Positions 10,401 to 19,105 of a stretch of DNA of 64,000 bases are shown here, in pieces. The position numbers and the translations under genes were made by a program. How positions within the stretch are numbered: position 1 is the stretch's first letter; every line of letters begins with the position of its first letter. This DNA comes from Apostichopus japonicus (lineage: Eukaryota; Echinodermata; Holothuroidea; Aspidochirotida; Stichopodidae), in NCBI RefSeq assembly GCF_037975245.1, contig NC_092576.1:31102611-31166610 (forward strand), given 5' to 3'. Under the pieces are notes generated by a model. That model worked only from the letters and a program-made list of their open reading frames with translations. It had not been told where the DNA came from and searched no databases.

Positions 10401-10835
10401 ACAATTAAAGTCTCCGCATAACACTACTGGTAACCTGCCAGAAATATACGGGTACAAATTTTCAAAAAAGGACTTCCGCCGTGATGCCTCATTCGGGGCG
10501 TAAATATTGCAGAGCCGGAAACCATGCTCCGGACCGATCACATCACAAGCCACAACCCTACCGCGTGAATCAAAAGAAACCCGTCCAGTCTCTCCGAGAA
10601 TACCAGCCCGAAGCAAGATAGCAACCCCGCAACTAGAATGGCTTCCCAGAGAGAACAAGACCGAGCCCTTCCAAGCGCGCCTTAACATTCTGATGTCTTC
10701 TATCCCAAAATGGGTTTCTTGCAGACAAACTACATCTAGGTGTTTCTGCAGTCTGATCCACTGCAAGAGGCGATCCCTTTTAAGGGGATTCCTCAACCCA
10801 TTAACATTGAGTGTCAGAATGGAAAGACACGCCAT
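7422..10835 (-). CDS. ORF2 of element A1: APE endonuclease / reverse transcriptase
   Basis: 1137 residues from the ATG at 10835. An upstream TTG at 10847 in the same frame is unlikely to be used. The product nicks the U2 gene and copies the element RNA onto the nicked end (target-primed reverse transcription) in the nucleus. Residues 1-240 are an APE-type endonuclease: LTLNVNGLR (7-15, metal-binding N10), QETHF with E40, NIYAPN (110-115), GDFN (141-144), SRLDR (203-207) and SDH (227-229). The reverse transcriptase covers roughly 450-760, with SLDLEKAFD (catalytic D582), the QGVRQGCALSP block and YADD (685-688, catalytic D687/D688). Near the C terminus is a CX2CX7HX4C motif (CPRCNEMESIRHAFWFC). 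No RNase H domain is evident. The start lies 8 nt after the ORF1 stop in a different frame, so it may depend on reinitiation. Function is confidently assigned by motif; activity is inferred. Confidence 0.95.
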   Translation of the reverse strand: MACLSILTLNVNGLRNPLKRDRLLQWIRLQKHLDVVCLQETHFGIEDIRMLRRAWKGSVLFSLGSHSSCGVAILLRAGILGETGRVSFDSRGRVVACDVIGPEHGFRLCNIYAPNEASRRKSFFENLYPYISGRLPVVLCGDFNCVPDLAQDKLQTTVHTPSRVDIAELNLLCNTYRLEDVWRNIHPSRREFTWRRETTGQASRLDRFYTPIGVSANLCEIVPCVLSDHCGVRLELRPSGPPKVGPGRWKLNIQLLQDRIFKEELRGRYLGWRTLKEGFNSTADWWEMVKSNVKDLAIEHSKRKNREHNDEFTALCKKLQGNPSDAEVVVKLKALLDKKSEGARIRCRMSFLDQQERPSKKMFAEERKNAEDRHIDAVETPEGGITSDPQRIRDVYVDFYRDLFSKNDVDIELQGDFLASLETTVPTPISAGLEEPITSKDYFAAVKAMAPNKSPGSDGLPREFYLECWDFIGADLLELYNESWVRGSLCPSQRIAVVTLLHKKGDRRKPANKRPISLLNTDYKILSKAMSMRMSKALPDIINDHQTCAVKGRSIHHNLLMLRDIVAFISSRDMGGAIVSLDLEKAFDRVDHQYLFSVLEKFGFGPNFVRWARILYFDISSVLFINGFTTKSFPVKQGVRQGCALSPLLYIIFAESLARRIDNIDTIRGIRPPGGKRRSVKIMQYADDITAFFTDFGSIKSFFKCFKKFELATGSKLNMAKTKGLKLGKWRNCNIPLDIVWACESIKINGVYFGPGRSDILSWKEKVQKAENSLEKAKQRNVSIIGRVKAVNVLVAPIFWYMAPVYPLPDRIRRRINEIIFKFIWKGGTELVARGHLHNSHEEGGLELTDIGSTVRAMALQPLLSFELDLRLPFHPWMEYWIGIGLRKFFPGKWSNCFPHSCDPPDFYVKPLRDLTEVSKSLVLANKVPTKRFADTLRVASTPRIMSRDGPLGSSLHLWPAVWKGVHHQILDNRLKDLSWRIVHSAIVTNFKRYSWGLGNGECPRCNEMESIRHAFWFCRSNDLIWDWVDSVSDRLHVRQWHPSVWYILYGSSGPQCSVVNENFIWLVTSTAKRYIWLGRNAKVYEKIQFNEQTIILQIKTDIRQRVKVERQRLSLTKYQRLWPDINLRLVLDGRPP

Positions 10836-10843
10836 TAAAGCTG

Positions 10844-12073
10844 TCAAGCTTTTCGCAACTTCCGTCCGCTCTTGTCGGACGGCATCAAGTCGCTGTCAGA
10901 CGAGTCGCTGCAGTCTGCGTCTGACACCGCAAGGTCTCTCTTAAGGGAAACGGGAGGTACCGCCTCGTCACCCTCGTCCATTTCGGACCCGGAACCGTCC
11001 GATACGTGGGGGTTTGGGACCTTGGACTTTCCACCATTTTCATTTGAAGCCTTGTCCTTCTTTTCGCTTCCTTCCGCCACTGTCTTTCTTTCCTTTACAC
11101 CCTTCTTTCCCTTCCCTTCTTTCACTCCCTTTTCCTTTCCTGCCTCTTTTCTCCCGTCTTCTTTCACCTCCATGGCCGCATCACCCTCGTCCCTAGCACA
11201 GGTTCGTGTGTGAACATTGGAGGGCCCAGGGTCTTCCTCCACGACCTCGCTCTCAACCACATCCGTGGCTACTTCCTTTCCCCCTTGTGAAACAGTGGCA
11301 ACGGCAGGCTCCACAGATCCGGGTGGAGCTGTGGGTGCTGCAGGGGTGACTACCGTCGGAGCCTCTTCCTCCGAATCCGATCCTTGGGACTCTCTATCCC
11401 ATGCCGCCGTTGTATGTGCCTTCCTTGCAAAGGACATCGGGCACGCACGAAACGGATGGCCCAATTCCAAGCAAATCGAGCACCGTATGCCTTCCTTGCA
11501 GTCCTTGGACTGGTGACCCAGCCCCAAACACAAAAAACATTTCAAGTTGGGACACTCTTTTATACGGTGGTCCCGGCCCCCACATCGCAGGCAGGTGAAC
11601 GGCTGCCCAGGATAGCGAACGGATATGTTCCGAGCGCCAATCCGAAGAGACGAGGGGATATCCTTTTCGAGTACAACCTTGTATTGTCTGTTCCCGTTAA
11701 AAATACTCGGATATTCCGGGTATACACACCACCGGGAGGCGACCACCTTCCCATACATCCCCAAGGCAAACTTCACGATGTTGTCGTTCAACTCGTGCTC
11801 TACGTTGAGTACAGTAACAACGACATAGTCGTTACTGTACGGCTCCACCACTACACTGGGCAACCTCCTCAAAACCTTTACGAACGCTCGCTTCAATGCT
11901 ACCGTCTTGAACGTAACATCCATTGACTTGTTGGGCAGGACCTGCACTGCATCTAAAACAGACGCAACAGTAGCTCCAACACTTTCCAATATCTCGAAAA
12001 CCTGCCTCGGAGTACAAACACCGTCTGCACACCGAAGCAACACACTACAGTTGCGCCTGACCGATGAAGCCAT
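10844..12073 (-). CDS. ORF1 of element A1: CCHC zinc-knuckle nucleic-acid-binding protein
   Basis: 409 residues; the ATG at 12073 is the first possible start because an in-frame TAG lies two codons upstream. The protein presumably coats element RNA into a ribonucleoprotein. Residues 1-155 resemble the N-terminal region of ORF1 proteins of fish and invertebrate Tx1-like elements, possibly an RRM-like fold. Three CX2CX4HX4C knuckles follow at 161-174, 179-192 and 198-211. From about 220 the chain is low-complexity and charged: first acidic and proline/valine-rich, then lysine/glutamate/glycine-rich, then an acidic serine/aspartate tail. Family B ORF1 is clearly homologous over the first 210 residues, but A has no C2H2 fingers. 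Confidence 0.92.
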   Translation of the reverse strand: MASSVRRNCSVLLRCADGVCTPRQVFEILESVGATVASVLDAVQVLPNKSMDVTFKTVALKRAFVKVLRRLPSVVVEPYSNDYVVVTVLNVEHELNDNIVKFALGMYGKVVASRWCVYPEYPSIFNGNRQYKVVLEKDIPSSLRIGARNISVRYPGQPFTCLRCGGRDHRIKECPNLKCFLCLGLGHQSKDCKEGIRCSICLELGHPFRACPMSFARKAHTTAAWDRESQGSDSEEEAPTVVTPAAPTAPPGSVEPAVATVSQGGKEVATDVVESEVVEEDPGPSNVHTRTCARDEGDAAMEVKEDGRKEAGKEKGVKEGKGKKGVKERKTVAEGSEKKDKASNENGGKSKVPNPHVSDGSGSEMDEGDEAVPPVSLKRDLAVSDADCSDSSDSDLMPSDKSGRKLRKA

Positions 12074-12270
12074 CGCCTAGGCAAACGGAACCAGGGAACA
12101 GGGAAAAACTCACGGAATGCTAACACGCAAACCGTGAGGGGATGAGAGGGAAACGCCTCTCTTGGGGGAGGGGAACGGGAAACACGAACAGGAACCACAA
12201 ATCCGGCACAAAATACAATAAGAAAAACTTCTTAGGAAAAGCACTCTAGTAAAACAGCTGGTAAACCGCA

Positions 12271-12300
12271 ATGATCTTAGCCAAAAGGCCGAGAAGCGAT
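12271..12300 (-). pseudogene. U2 snRNA 5' fragment (nt 1-30) interrupted by A1
   Basis: The 5' stem-loop of the U2 gene whose 3' part is 7079-7228. Its promoter spacer is intact, so RNA started here would carry 30 nt of U2 and then the A1 5' UTR. Confidence 0.95.
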
Positions 12301-12758
12301 AACGATAACTAATGACAATTCCCAGCGTTAGGCTGTCTTACAACTTACCTTCGTTCTGAAACTGACAGATATGGGAAGCCGATGACTGCTCTGATGTCTA
12401 AATATCACATCACCTCATATGTACCCTCGTTACGCCATTCTATATAACTTGAAGGTGTCTACAAACTTCGTTGTCCGCATTATCACTGTTCCGCCCGGGT
12501 CCAGTGTTAGGCCTGAAAAATGGAAAAGGTCTATCTTAACCGCATGTTTTGACTGTGCCGAGAAATCCTTGGCCGGGAAACACTATGTGACGTCACAGAA
12601 AGAGAATTTTTCCTGTGACGTCACCGGAAAGTATTTCCGATGGGTTGTATGAATGGAAATTCCAATTCGCTTAATCCGCGAGGGAAGATCAACAGGTAGG
12701 TAAGGTATCTCTTTTAACTTTTTTTATTTTTTATTATTGATGATATCCCCGAAGGGAG

Positions 12759-12945
12759 TGGGCCGAATCCCGGAGGTAGTGCAAAACCGGGCCAACCCGT
12801 GACCAGGACGGAGCAAGCTCCTATTCCATAGTCCATGTGCAAAAATCAGTTTAATATACAAGCGACTCGATGAGTCGCGTTTCAGATATTAAGCTGAAAA
12901 GAACAGATACTACACATGATCTTAGCCAAAAGGCCGAGAAGCGAT
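12759..12945 (-). ncRNA. U2: U2 snRNA gene, copy 11
   Basis: Intact, first complete gene of run 2. Confidence 0.97.
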
Positions 12946-13403
12946 AACGATAACTAATGACAATTCCCAGCGTTAGGCTGTCTTACAACTTACCTTCGTT
13001 CTGAAACTGACAGATATGGGAAGCCGATGACTGCTCTGATGTCTAAATATCACATCACCTCATATGTACCCTCGTTACGCCATTCTATATAACTTGAAGG
13101 TGTCTACAAACTTCGTTGTCCGCATTATCACTGTTCCGCCCGGGTCCAGTGTTAGGCCTGAAAAATGGAAAAGGTCTATCTTAACCGCATGTTTTGACTG
13201 TGCCGAGAAATCCTTGGCCGGGAAACACTATGTGACGTCACAGAAAGAGAATTTTTCCTGTGACGTCACCGGAAAGTATTTCCGATGGGTTGTATGAATG
13301 GAAATTCCAATTCGCTTAATCCGCGAGGGAAGATCAACAGGTAGGTAAGGTATCTCTTTTAACTTTTTTTATTTTTTATTATTGATGATATCCCCGAAGG
13401 GAG

Positions 13404-13590
13404 TGGGCCGAATCCCGGAGGTAGTGCAAAACCGGGCCAACCCGTGACCAGGACGGAGCAAGCTCCTATTCCATAGTCCATGTGCAAAAATCAGTTTAAT
13501 ATACAAGCGACTCGATGAGTCGCGTTTCAGATATTAAGCTGAAAAGAACAGATACTACACATGATCTTAGCCAAAAGGCCGAGAAGCGAT
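13404..13590 (-). ncRNA. U2: U2 snRNA gene, copy 12
   Basis: Intact, run 2. Confidence 0.97.
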
Positions 13591-14048
13591 AACGATAACT
13601 AATGACAATTCCCAGCGTTAGGCTGTCTTACAACTTACCTTCGTTCTGAAACTGACAGATATGGGAAGCCGATGACTGCTCTGATGTCTAAATATCACAT
13701 CACCTCATATGTACCCTCGTTACGCCATTCTATATAACTTGAAGGTGTCTACAAACTTCGTTGTCCGCATTATCACTGTTCCGCCCGGGTCCAGTGTTAG
13801 GCCTGAAAAATGGAAAAGGTCTATCTTAACCGCATGTTTTGACTGTGCCGAGAAATCCTTGGCCGGGAAACACTATGTGACGTCACAGAAAGAGAATTTT
13901 TCCTGTGACGTCACCGGAAAGTATTTCCGATGGGTTGTATGAATGGAAATTCCAATTCGCTTAATCCGCGAGGGAAGATCAACAGGTAGGTAAGGTATCT
14001 CTTTTAACTTTTTTTATTTTTTATTATTGATGATATCCCCGAAGGGAG

Positions 14049-14235
14049 TGGGCCGAATCCCGGAGGTAGTGCAAAACCGGGCCAACCCGTGACCAGGACG
14101 GAGCAAGCTCCTATTCCATAGTCCATGTGCAAAAATCAGTTTAATATACAAGCGACTCGATGAGTCGCGTTTCAGATATTAAGCTGAAAAGAACAGATAC
14201 TACACATGATCTTAGCCAAAAGGCCGAGAAGCGAT
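14049..14235 (-). ncRNA. U2: U2 snRNA gene, copy 13
   Basis: Intact, run 2. Confidence 0.97.
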
Positions 14236-14693
14236 AACGATAACTAATGACAATTCCCAGCGTTAGGCTGTCTTACAACTTACCTTCGTTCTGAAACTGA
14301 CAGATATGGGAAGCCGATGACTGCTCTGATGTCTAAATATCACATCACCTCATATGTACCCTCGTTACGCCATTCTATATAACTTGAAGGTGTCTACAAA
14401 CTTCGTTGTCCGCATTATCACTGTTCCGCCCGGGTCCAGTGTTAGGCCTGAAAAATGGAAAAGGTCTATCTTAACCGCATGTTTTGACTGTGCCGAGAAA
14501 TCCTTGGCCGGGAAACACTATGTGACGTCACAGAAAGAGAATTTTTCCTGTGACGTCACCGGAAAGTATTTCCGATGGGTTGTATGAATGGAAATTCCAA
14601 TTCGCTTAATCCGCGAGGGAAGATCAACAGGTAGGTAAGGTATCTCTTTTAACTTTTTTTATTTTTTATTATTGATGATATCCCCGAAGGGAG

Positions 14694-14880
14694 TGGGCCG
14701 AATCCCGGAGGTAGTGCAAAACCGGGCCAACCCGTGACCAGGACGGAGCAAGCTCCTATTCCATAGTCCATGTGCAAAAATCAGTTTAATATACAAGCGA
14801 CTCGATGAGTCGCGTTTCAGATATTAAGCTGAAAAGAACAGATACTACACATGATCTTAGCCAAAAGGCCGAGAAGCGAT
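14694..14880 (-). ncRNA. U2: U2 snRNA gene, copy 14
   Basis: Intact, run 2; its upstream spacer carries the T-to-C marker. Confidence 0.97.
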
Positions 14881-15338
14881 AACGATAACTAATGACAATT
14901 CCCAGCGTTAGGCTGTCTTACAACTTACCTTCGTTCTGAAACTGACAGATATGGGAAGCCGATGACTGCTCTGATGTCTAAATATCACATCACCTCATAT
15001 GTACCCTCGTTACGCCATTCTATATAACTTGAAGGTGTCTACAAACTTCGTTGTCCGCATTATCACTGTTCCGCCCGGGTCCAGTGTTAGGCCTGAAAAA
15101 TGGAAAAGGTCTATCTTAACCGCATGTTTTGACTGTGCCGAGAAATCCTTGGCCGGGAAACACTATGTGACGTCACAGAAAGAGAATTCTTCCTGTGACG
15201 TCACCGGAAAGTATTTCCGATGGGTTGTATGAATGGAAATTCCAATTCGCTTAATCCGCGAGGGAAGATCAACAGGTAGGTAAGGTATCTCTTTTAACTT
15301 TTTTTATTTTTTATTATTGATGATATCCCCGAAGGGAG

Positions 15339-15488
15339 TGGGCCGAATCCCGGAGGTAGTGCAAAACCGGGCCAACCCGTGACCAGGACGGAGCAAGCTC
15401 CTATTCCATAGTCCATGTGCAAAAATCAGTTTAATATACAAGCGACTCGATGAGTCGCGTTTCAGATATTAAGCTGAAAAGAACAGAT
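15339..15488 (-). pseudogene. U2 snRNA 3' fragment (nt 38-187) interrupted by A2
   Basis: 3' part of a U2 gene split by A2; the 5' part is 20533-20562 and nt 31-37 are missing, as at A1. Confidence 0.95.
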
Positions 15489-15683
15489 TTCTTTTAATGT
15501 GGACATAAAACGCCACTTTTGAACAGTTTTTACAAAACAATCTTTTATCTTCTGCAACTTAGTAAACAAAAACCCTTCAAAACTACTTGTCGATACAGAA
15601 CAGAACAGAAAACCATGTGAGAATTTTTGTCAGGTAACAAAACTCTCAGTCTTAACTACCTTGAAAAAAAAAACCTCTCTATT

Positions 15684-18600
15684 CTACGGTGGGCGCCCAT
15701 CAAGTACCAGACGTAGGTTGATGTCAGGCCACAGCCTTTGGTATTTCGTCAAGGAGAGACGTTGTCTCTCTACTTTAACCCGCTGTCTAATGTCCGTTTT
15801 GATTTGTAAAATAATCGTTTGTTCATTGAACTGTATTTTCTCGTACACCTTTGCATTCCTCCCCAGCCAAATGTACCGCTTAGCTGTAGAGGTGACTAGC
15901 CATATAAAGTTTTCATTAACCACAGAACACTGTGGGCCGCTACTTCCATACAAAATATACCAGACACTGGGGTGCCATTGGCGTACATGTAGACGATCCG
16001 ATACTGAGTCCACCCAATCCCAGATCAAGTCATTCGACCTGCAAAACCAGAAGGCATGCCTGATCGACTCCATCTCATTGCACCTTGGACACTCGCCATT
16101 GCCCAAACCCCAACTGTAGCGTTTAAAGTTTGTAACAATGGCCGAGTGGACAATACGCCAAGAGAGGTCCTTCAACCTGTTGTCCAAGATCTGGTGGTGG
16201 ACTCCTTTCCACACGGCCGGCCATAAATGCAGAGATGACCCAAGAGGACCATCACGCGACATGATTCGTGGAGTGGAGGCTACTCTCAACGTATCAGCGA
16301 ACCTTTTCGTTGGCACCTTGTTCGCTAAAACGAGCGACTTGGATACCTCAGTCAAGTCACGCAGGGGTTTAACATAAAAATCTGGCGGGTCACATGAATG
16401 GGGAAAACAATTACTCCACTTGCCTGGAAAGAACTTCCGAAGACCTATGCCTATCCAATATTCCATCCAAGGATGAAAGGGCAAACGTAAGTCCAATTCG
16501 AAGGAGAGCAGGGGTTGAAGGGCCATTGCCCTCACAGTACTACTTATATCTGTCAACTCCAGCCCTCCTTCTTCGTGACTGTTATGTAGATGGCCCCGCG
16601 CCACCAGTTCCGTGCCACCCTTCCATATAAACTTAAAAATAATCTCATTTATCCTGCGTCGGATCCGATCCGGTAAAGGATAAACAGGTGCCATATACCA
16701 GAATATTGGCGCCACAAGTACGTTCACTGCTTTGACTCTACCAATGATTGAAACATTCCTTTGTTTTGCCTTCTCTAGAGAGTTTTCGGCCTTTTGGACT
16801 TTTTCTTTCCAGCTCAAAATGTCTGATCGACCTGGACCAAAATAAACGCCATTAATTTTGATCGACTCACAAGCCCACACAATGTCCAAAGGAATGTTAC
16901 AATTTCTCCATTTGCCCAACTTAAGACCTTTCGTCTTAGCCATGTTAAGTTTGCTTCCCGTGGCCAACTCAAACTTCTTGAAACATTTGAAGAAACTCTT
17001 GATAGAGCCAAAGTCAGTGAAAAAAGCAGTAATGTCGTCCGCGTACTGCATTATCTTGACACTTCTGCGCTTTCCTCCAGGTGGGCGGATTCCCCTGATG
17101 GTATCAATGCTGTCTATGCGCCTAGCCAACGATTCCGCAAAAATGATATACAGTAACGGGGAAAGCGCACAACCCTGTCGGACACCTTGCTTAACTGGGA
17201 ATGATTTCGTAGTAAAACCATTAATAAAAAGTACACTAGAAATATCAAAATACAAAATACGAGCCCATCGGACGAAGTTAGGGCCAAACCCGAACTTCTC
17301 CAAAACACTAAACAAGTACTGGTGGTCCACCCTGTCAAAGGCTTTCTCCAGGTCAAGTGACACTATGGCCCCACCCATGTCCCTGGACGATATAAAAGCT
17401 ACTATATCCCTGAGCATCAGGAGGTTATGATGTATGCTCCTGCCCTTGACTGCGCACGTCTGGTGGTCGTTAATTATGTCAGGCAACGCTTTCGACATAC
17501 GCATGCTCATTGCCTTGGACAGTATCTTGTAATCCGTATTTAACAGGGAAATAGGCCTTTTGTTTGCGGGTTTCCTACGATCTCCTTTCTTATGAAGGAG
17601 CGTTACAACTGCAACTCTCTGGGAAGGGCATAACGAACCCCGCACCCAAGATTCGTTATACAGTTCCAATAGGTCAGCACCGATGAAATCCCAGCACTCC
17701 AAATAAAACTCCCTTGGTAACCCGTCGCTGCCAGGCGATTTGTTTGGGGCCATCGCCTTGACCGCAGCGAAATAATCCTTCGAGGTGATAGGCTCCTCCA
17801 GCCCTGCTGAAATCGGGGTTGGTACCGTTGTTTCCAATGATGCCAAAAAATCCCCTTGTAACTCTATGTCGACGTCGTTTTTAGAGAAAAGGTCCCTATA
17901 AAAGTCCACATAGACGTCCCTGATTCGCTGTGGGTCTGATGTAAAGCCCCCCTCTGGCGTCTCCACAGCATCAATATGGCGATCCTCCGCATTCTTTCTT
18001 TCTTCAGCGAACATCTTCTTTGACGGTCGCTCCTGCTGATCTAAGAAAGACATGCGGCAACGGATCCTTGCACCCTCCGATTTCTTGTCCAGCAAGGCCT
18101 TCAATTTGACCACGACTTCCGCGTCCGACGGGTTGCCTTGGAGCTTCTTACACAGTGCTGTAAACTCATCGTTATGCTCTCTATTCTTGCGTTTCGAGTG
18201 TTCGATGGCCAAATCTTTAACATTAGATTTCACCATCTCCCACCAATCAGCGGTTGAATTGAAACCCTCTTTCAACGTCCGCCAGCCCAAGTAACGCCCT
18301 CTTAACTCTTCTTTGAAAATACGGTCCTGTAACAGCTGGATGTTCAACTTCCATCGACCTGGGCCAACTTTCGGTGGACCCGAAGGTCTCAATTCAAGGC
18401 GCACACCACAGTGATCGGATAAAACGCAAGGTACAATCTCGCACAGGTTAGCAGAGACCCCAATCGGTGTATAAAACCTGTCGAGACGCGACGCCTGACC
18501 CGTCGTTTCCCGCCTCCAAGTAAACTCTCTGCGAGAAGGGTGGATATTCCTCCAAACGTCTTCCAGCCGGTAAGTAATACAAAGTAAGTTTAATTCAGCA

Positions 18601-19097
18601 ATATCCACACGAGAAGGGGTGTGAAGAGTAGTCTGCAGCTTGTCCTGTGCCAAATCCGGGACACAATTAAAGTCTCCGCATAACACTACTGGTAACCTGC
18701 CAGAAATATACGGGTACAAATTTTCAAAAAAGGACTTCCGCCGTGATGCCTCATTCGGGGCGTAAATATTGCAGAGCCGGAAACCATGCTCCGGACCGAT
18801 CACATCACAAGCCACAACCCTACCGCGTGAATCAAAAGAAACCCGTCCAGTCTCTCCGAGAATACCAGCCCGAAGCAAGATAGCAACCCCGCAACTAGAA
18901 TGGCTTCCCAGAGAGAACAAGACCGAGCCCTTCCAAGCGCGCCTTAACATTCTGATGTCTTCTATCCCAAAATGGGTTTCTTGCAGACAAACTACATCTA
19001 GGTGTTTCTGCAGTCTGATCCACTGCAAGAGGCGATCCCTTTTAAGGGGATTCCTCAACCCATTAACATTGAGTGTCAGAATGGAAAGACACGCCAT
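15684..19097 (-). CDS. ORF2 of element A2: APE endonuclease / reverse transcriptase
   Basis: 1137 residues from the ATG at 19097. It has the same domains and catalytic residues as the A1 copy. Substitutions against A1 include V-to-L and N-to-I in the second half of the endonuclease domain (TTLHTPSR, LLCITY), I-to-F before the RT (EGGFTSD), I-to-V in SQRVAVV, N-to-S near DSIDTIRG and G-to-S in LTDISS. None touches a catalytic motif, so the enzyme is predicted to be intact. Confidence 0.95.
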   Translation of the reverse strand: MACLSILTLNVNGLRNPLKRDRLLQWIRLQKHLDVVCLQETHFGIEDIRMLRRAWKGSVLFSLGSHSSCGVAILLRAGILGETGRVSFDSRGRVVACDVIGPEHGFRLCNIYAPNEASRRKSFFENLYPYISGRLPVVLCGDFNCVPDLAQDKLQTTLHTPSRVDIAELNLLCITYRLEDVWRNIHPSRREFTWRRETTGQASRLDRFYTPIGVSANLCEIVPCVLSDHCGVRLELRPSGPPKVGPGRWKLNIQLLQDRIFKEELRGRYLGWRTLKEGFNSTADWWEMVKSNVKDLAIEHSKRKNREHNDEFTALCKKLQGNPSDAEVVVKLKALLDKKSEGARIRCRMSFLDQQERPSKKMFAEERKNAEDRHIDAVETPEGGFTSDPQRIRDVYVDFYRDLFSKNDVDIELQGDFLASLETTVPTPISAGLEEPITSKDYFAAVKAMAPNKSPGSDGLPREFYLECWDFIGADLLELYNESWVRGSLCPSQRVAVVTLLHKKGDRRKPANKRPISLLNTDYKILSKAMSMRMSKALPDIINDHQTCAVKGRSIHHNLLMLRDIVAFISSRDMGGAIVSLDLEKAFDRVDHQYLFSVLEKFGFGPNFVRWARILYFDISSVLFINGFTTKSFPVKQGVRQGCALSPLLYIIFAESLARRIDSIDTIRGIRPPGGKRRSVKIMQYADDITAFFTDFGSIKSFFKCFKKFELATGSKLNMAKTKGLKLGKWRNCNIPLDIVWACESIKINGVYFGPGRSDILSWKEKVQKAENSLEKAKQRNVSIIGRVKAVNVLVAPIFWYMAPVYPLPDRIRRRINEIIFKFIWKGGTELVARGHLHNSHEEGGLELTDISSTVRAMALQPLLSFELDLRLPFHPWMEYWIGIGLRKFFPGKWSNCFPHSCDPPDFYVKPLRDLTEVSKSLVLANKVPTKRFADTLRVASTPRIMSRDGPLGSSLHLWPAVWKGVHHQILDNRLKDLSWRIVHSAIVTNFKRYSWGLGNGECPRCNEMESIRHAFWFCRSNDLIWDWVDSVSDRLHVRQWHPSVWYILYGSSGPQCSVVNENFIWLVTSTAKRYIWLGRNAKVYEKIQFNEQTIILQIKTDIRQRVKVERQRLSLTKYQRLWPDINLRLVLDGRPP

Positions 19098-19105
19098 TAA
19101 AGCTG

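Larger units (their letters stand above)
7229..12270 (-). mobile_element. Element A1: full-length family A U2-specific non-LTR retrotransposon
   Basis: 5042 bp, in the same orientation as U2. In element order it has a 197-nt 5' UTR (12270-12074), ORF1, ORF2 and a 193-bp 3' UTR (7421-7229) ending in an A-rich tail (AAAAGAA) with ATTAAA just before it. It lies between U2 nt 30 and nt 38, with the 7 nt GTGTAGT of U2 missing, so there is no target duplication. Both reading frames are open, and the copy may be active. Copies A2 and A3 are closely related but differ at scattered bases. The architecture (CCHC-knuckle ORF1, APE endonuclease, RT) points to the Tx1 group. Confidence 0.95.
12271..15488 (-). 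repeat. Tandem U2 array, run 2 (5 units)
   Basis: Five units between A1 and A2. The 5th carries the same T-to-C spacer marker (near 15189) as the 5th unit of run 1, which suggests that an element plus five units was duplicated as a block. Confidence 0.97.

Noticed and set aside
7422-10835. Assignment to the Utopia lineage of U2-targeting elements
   Set aside because: Utopia elements carry a restriction-like endonuclease after the RT. Here the endonuclease is of APE type at the N terminus of ORF2, as in Tx1/L1 elements.
10836-10847. TTG start giving 1141-residue (A) or 1151-residue (B) ORF2
   Set aside because: An ATG follows within a few codons in both families and precedes the endonuclease core, so the ATG was taken as start.
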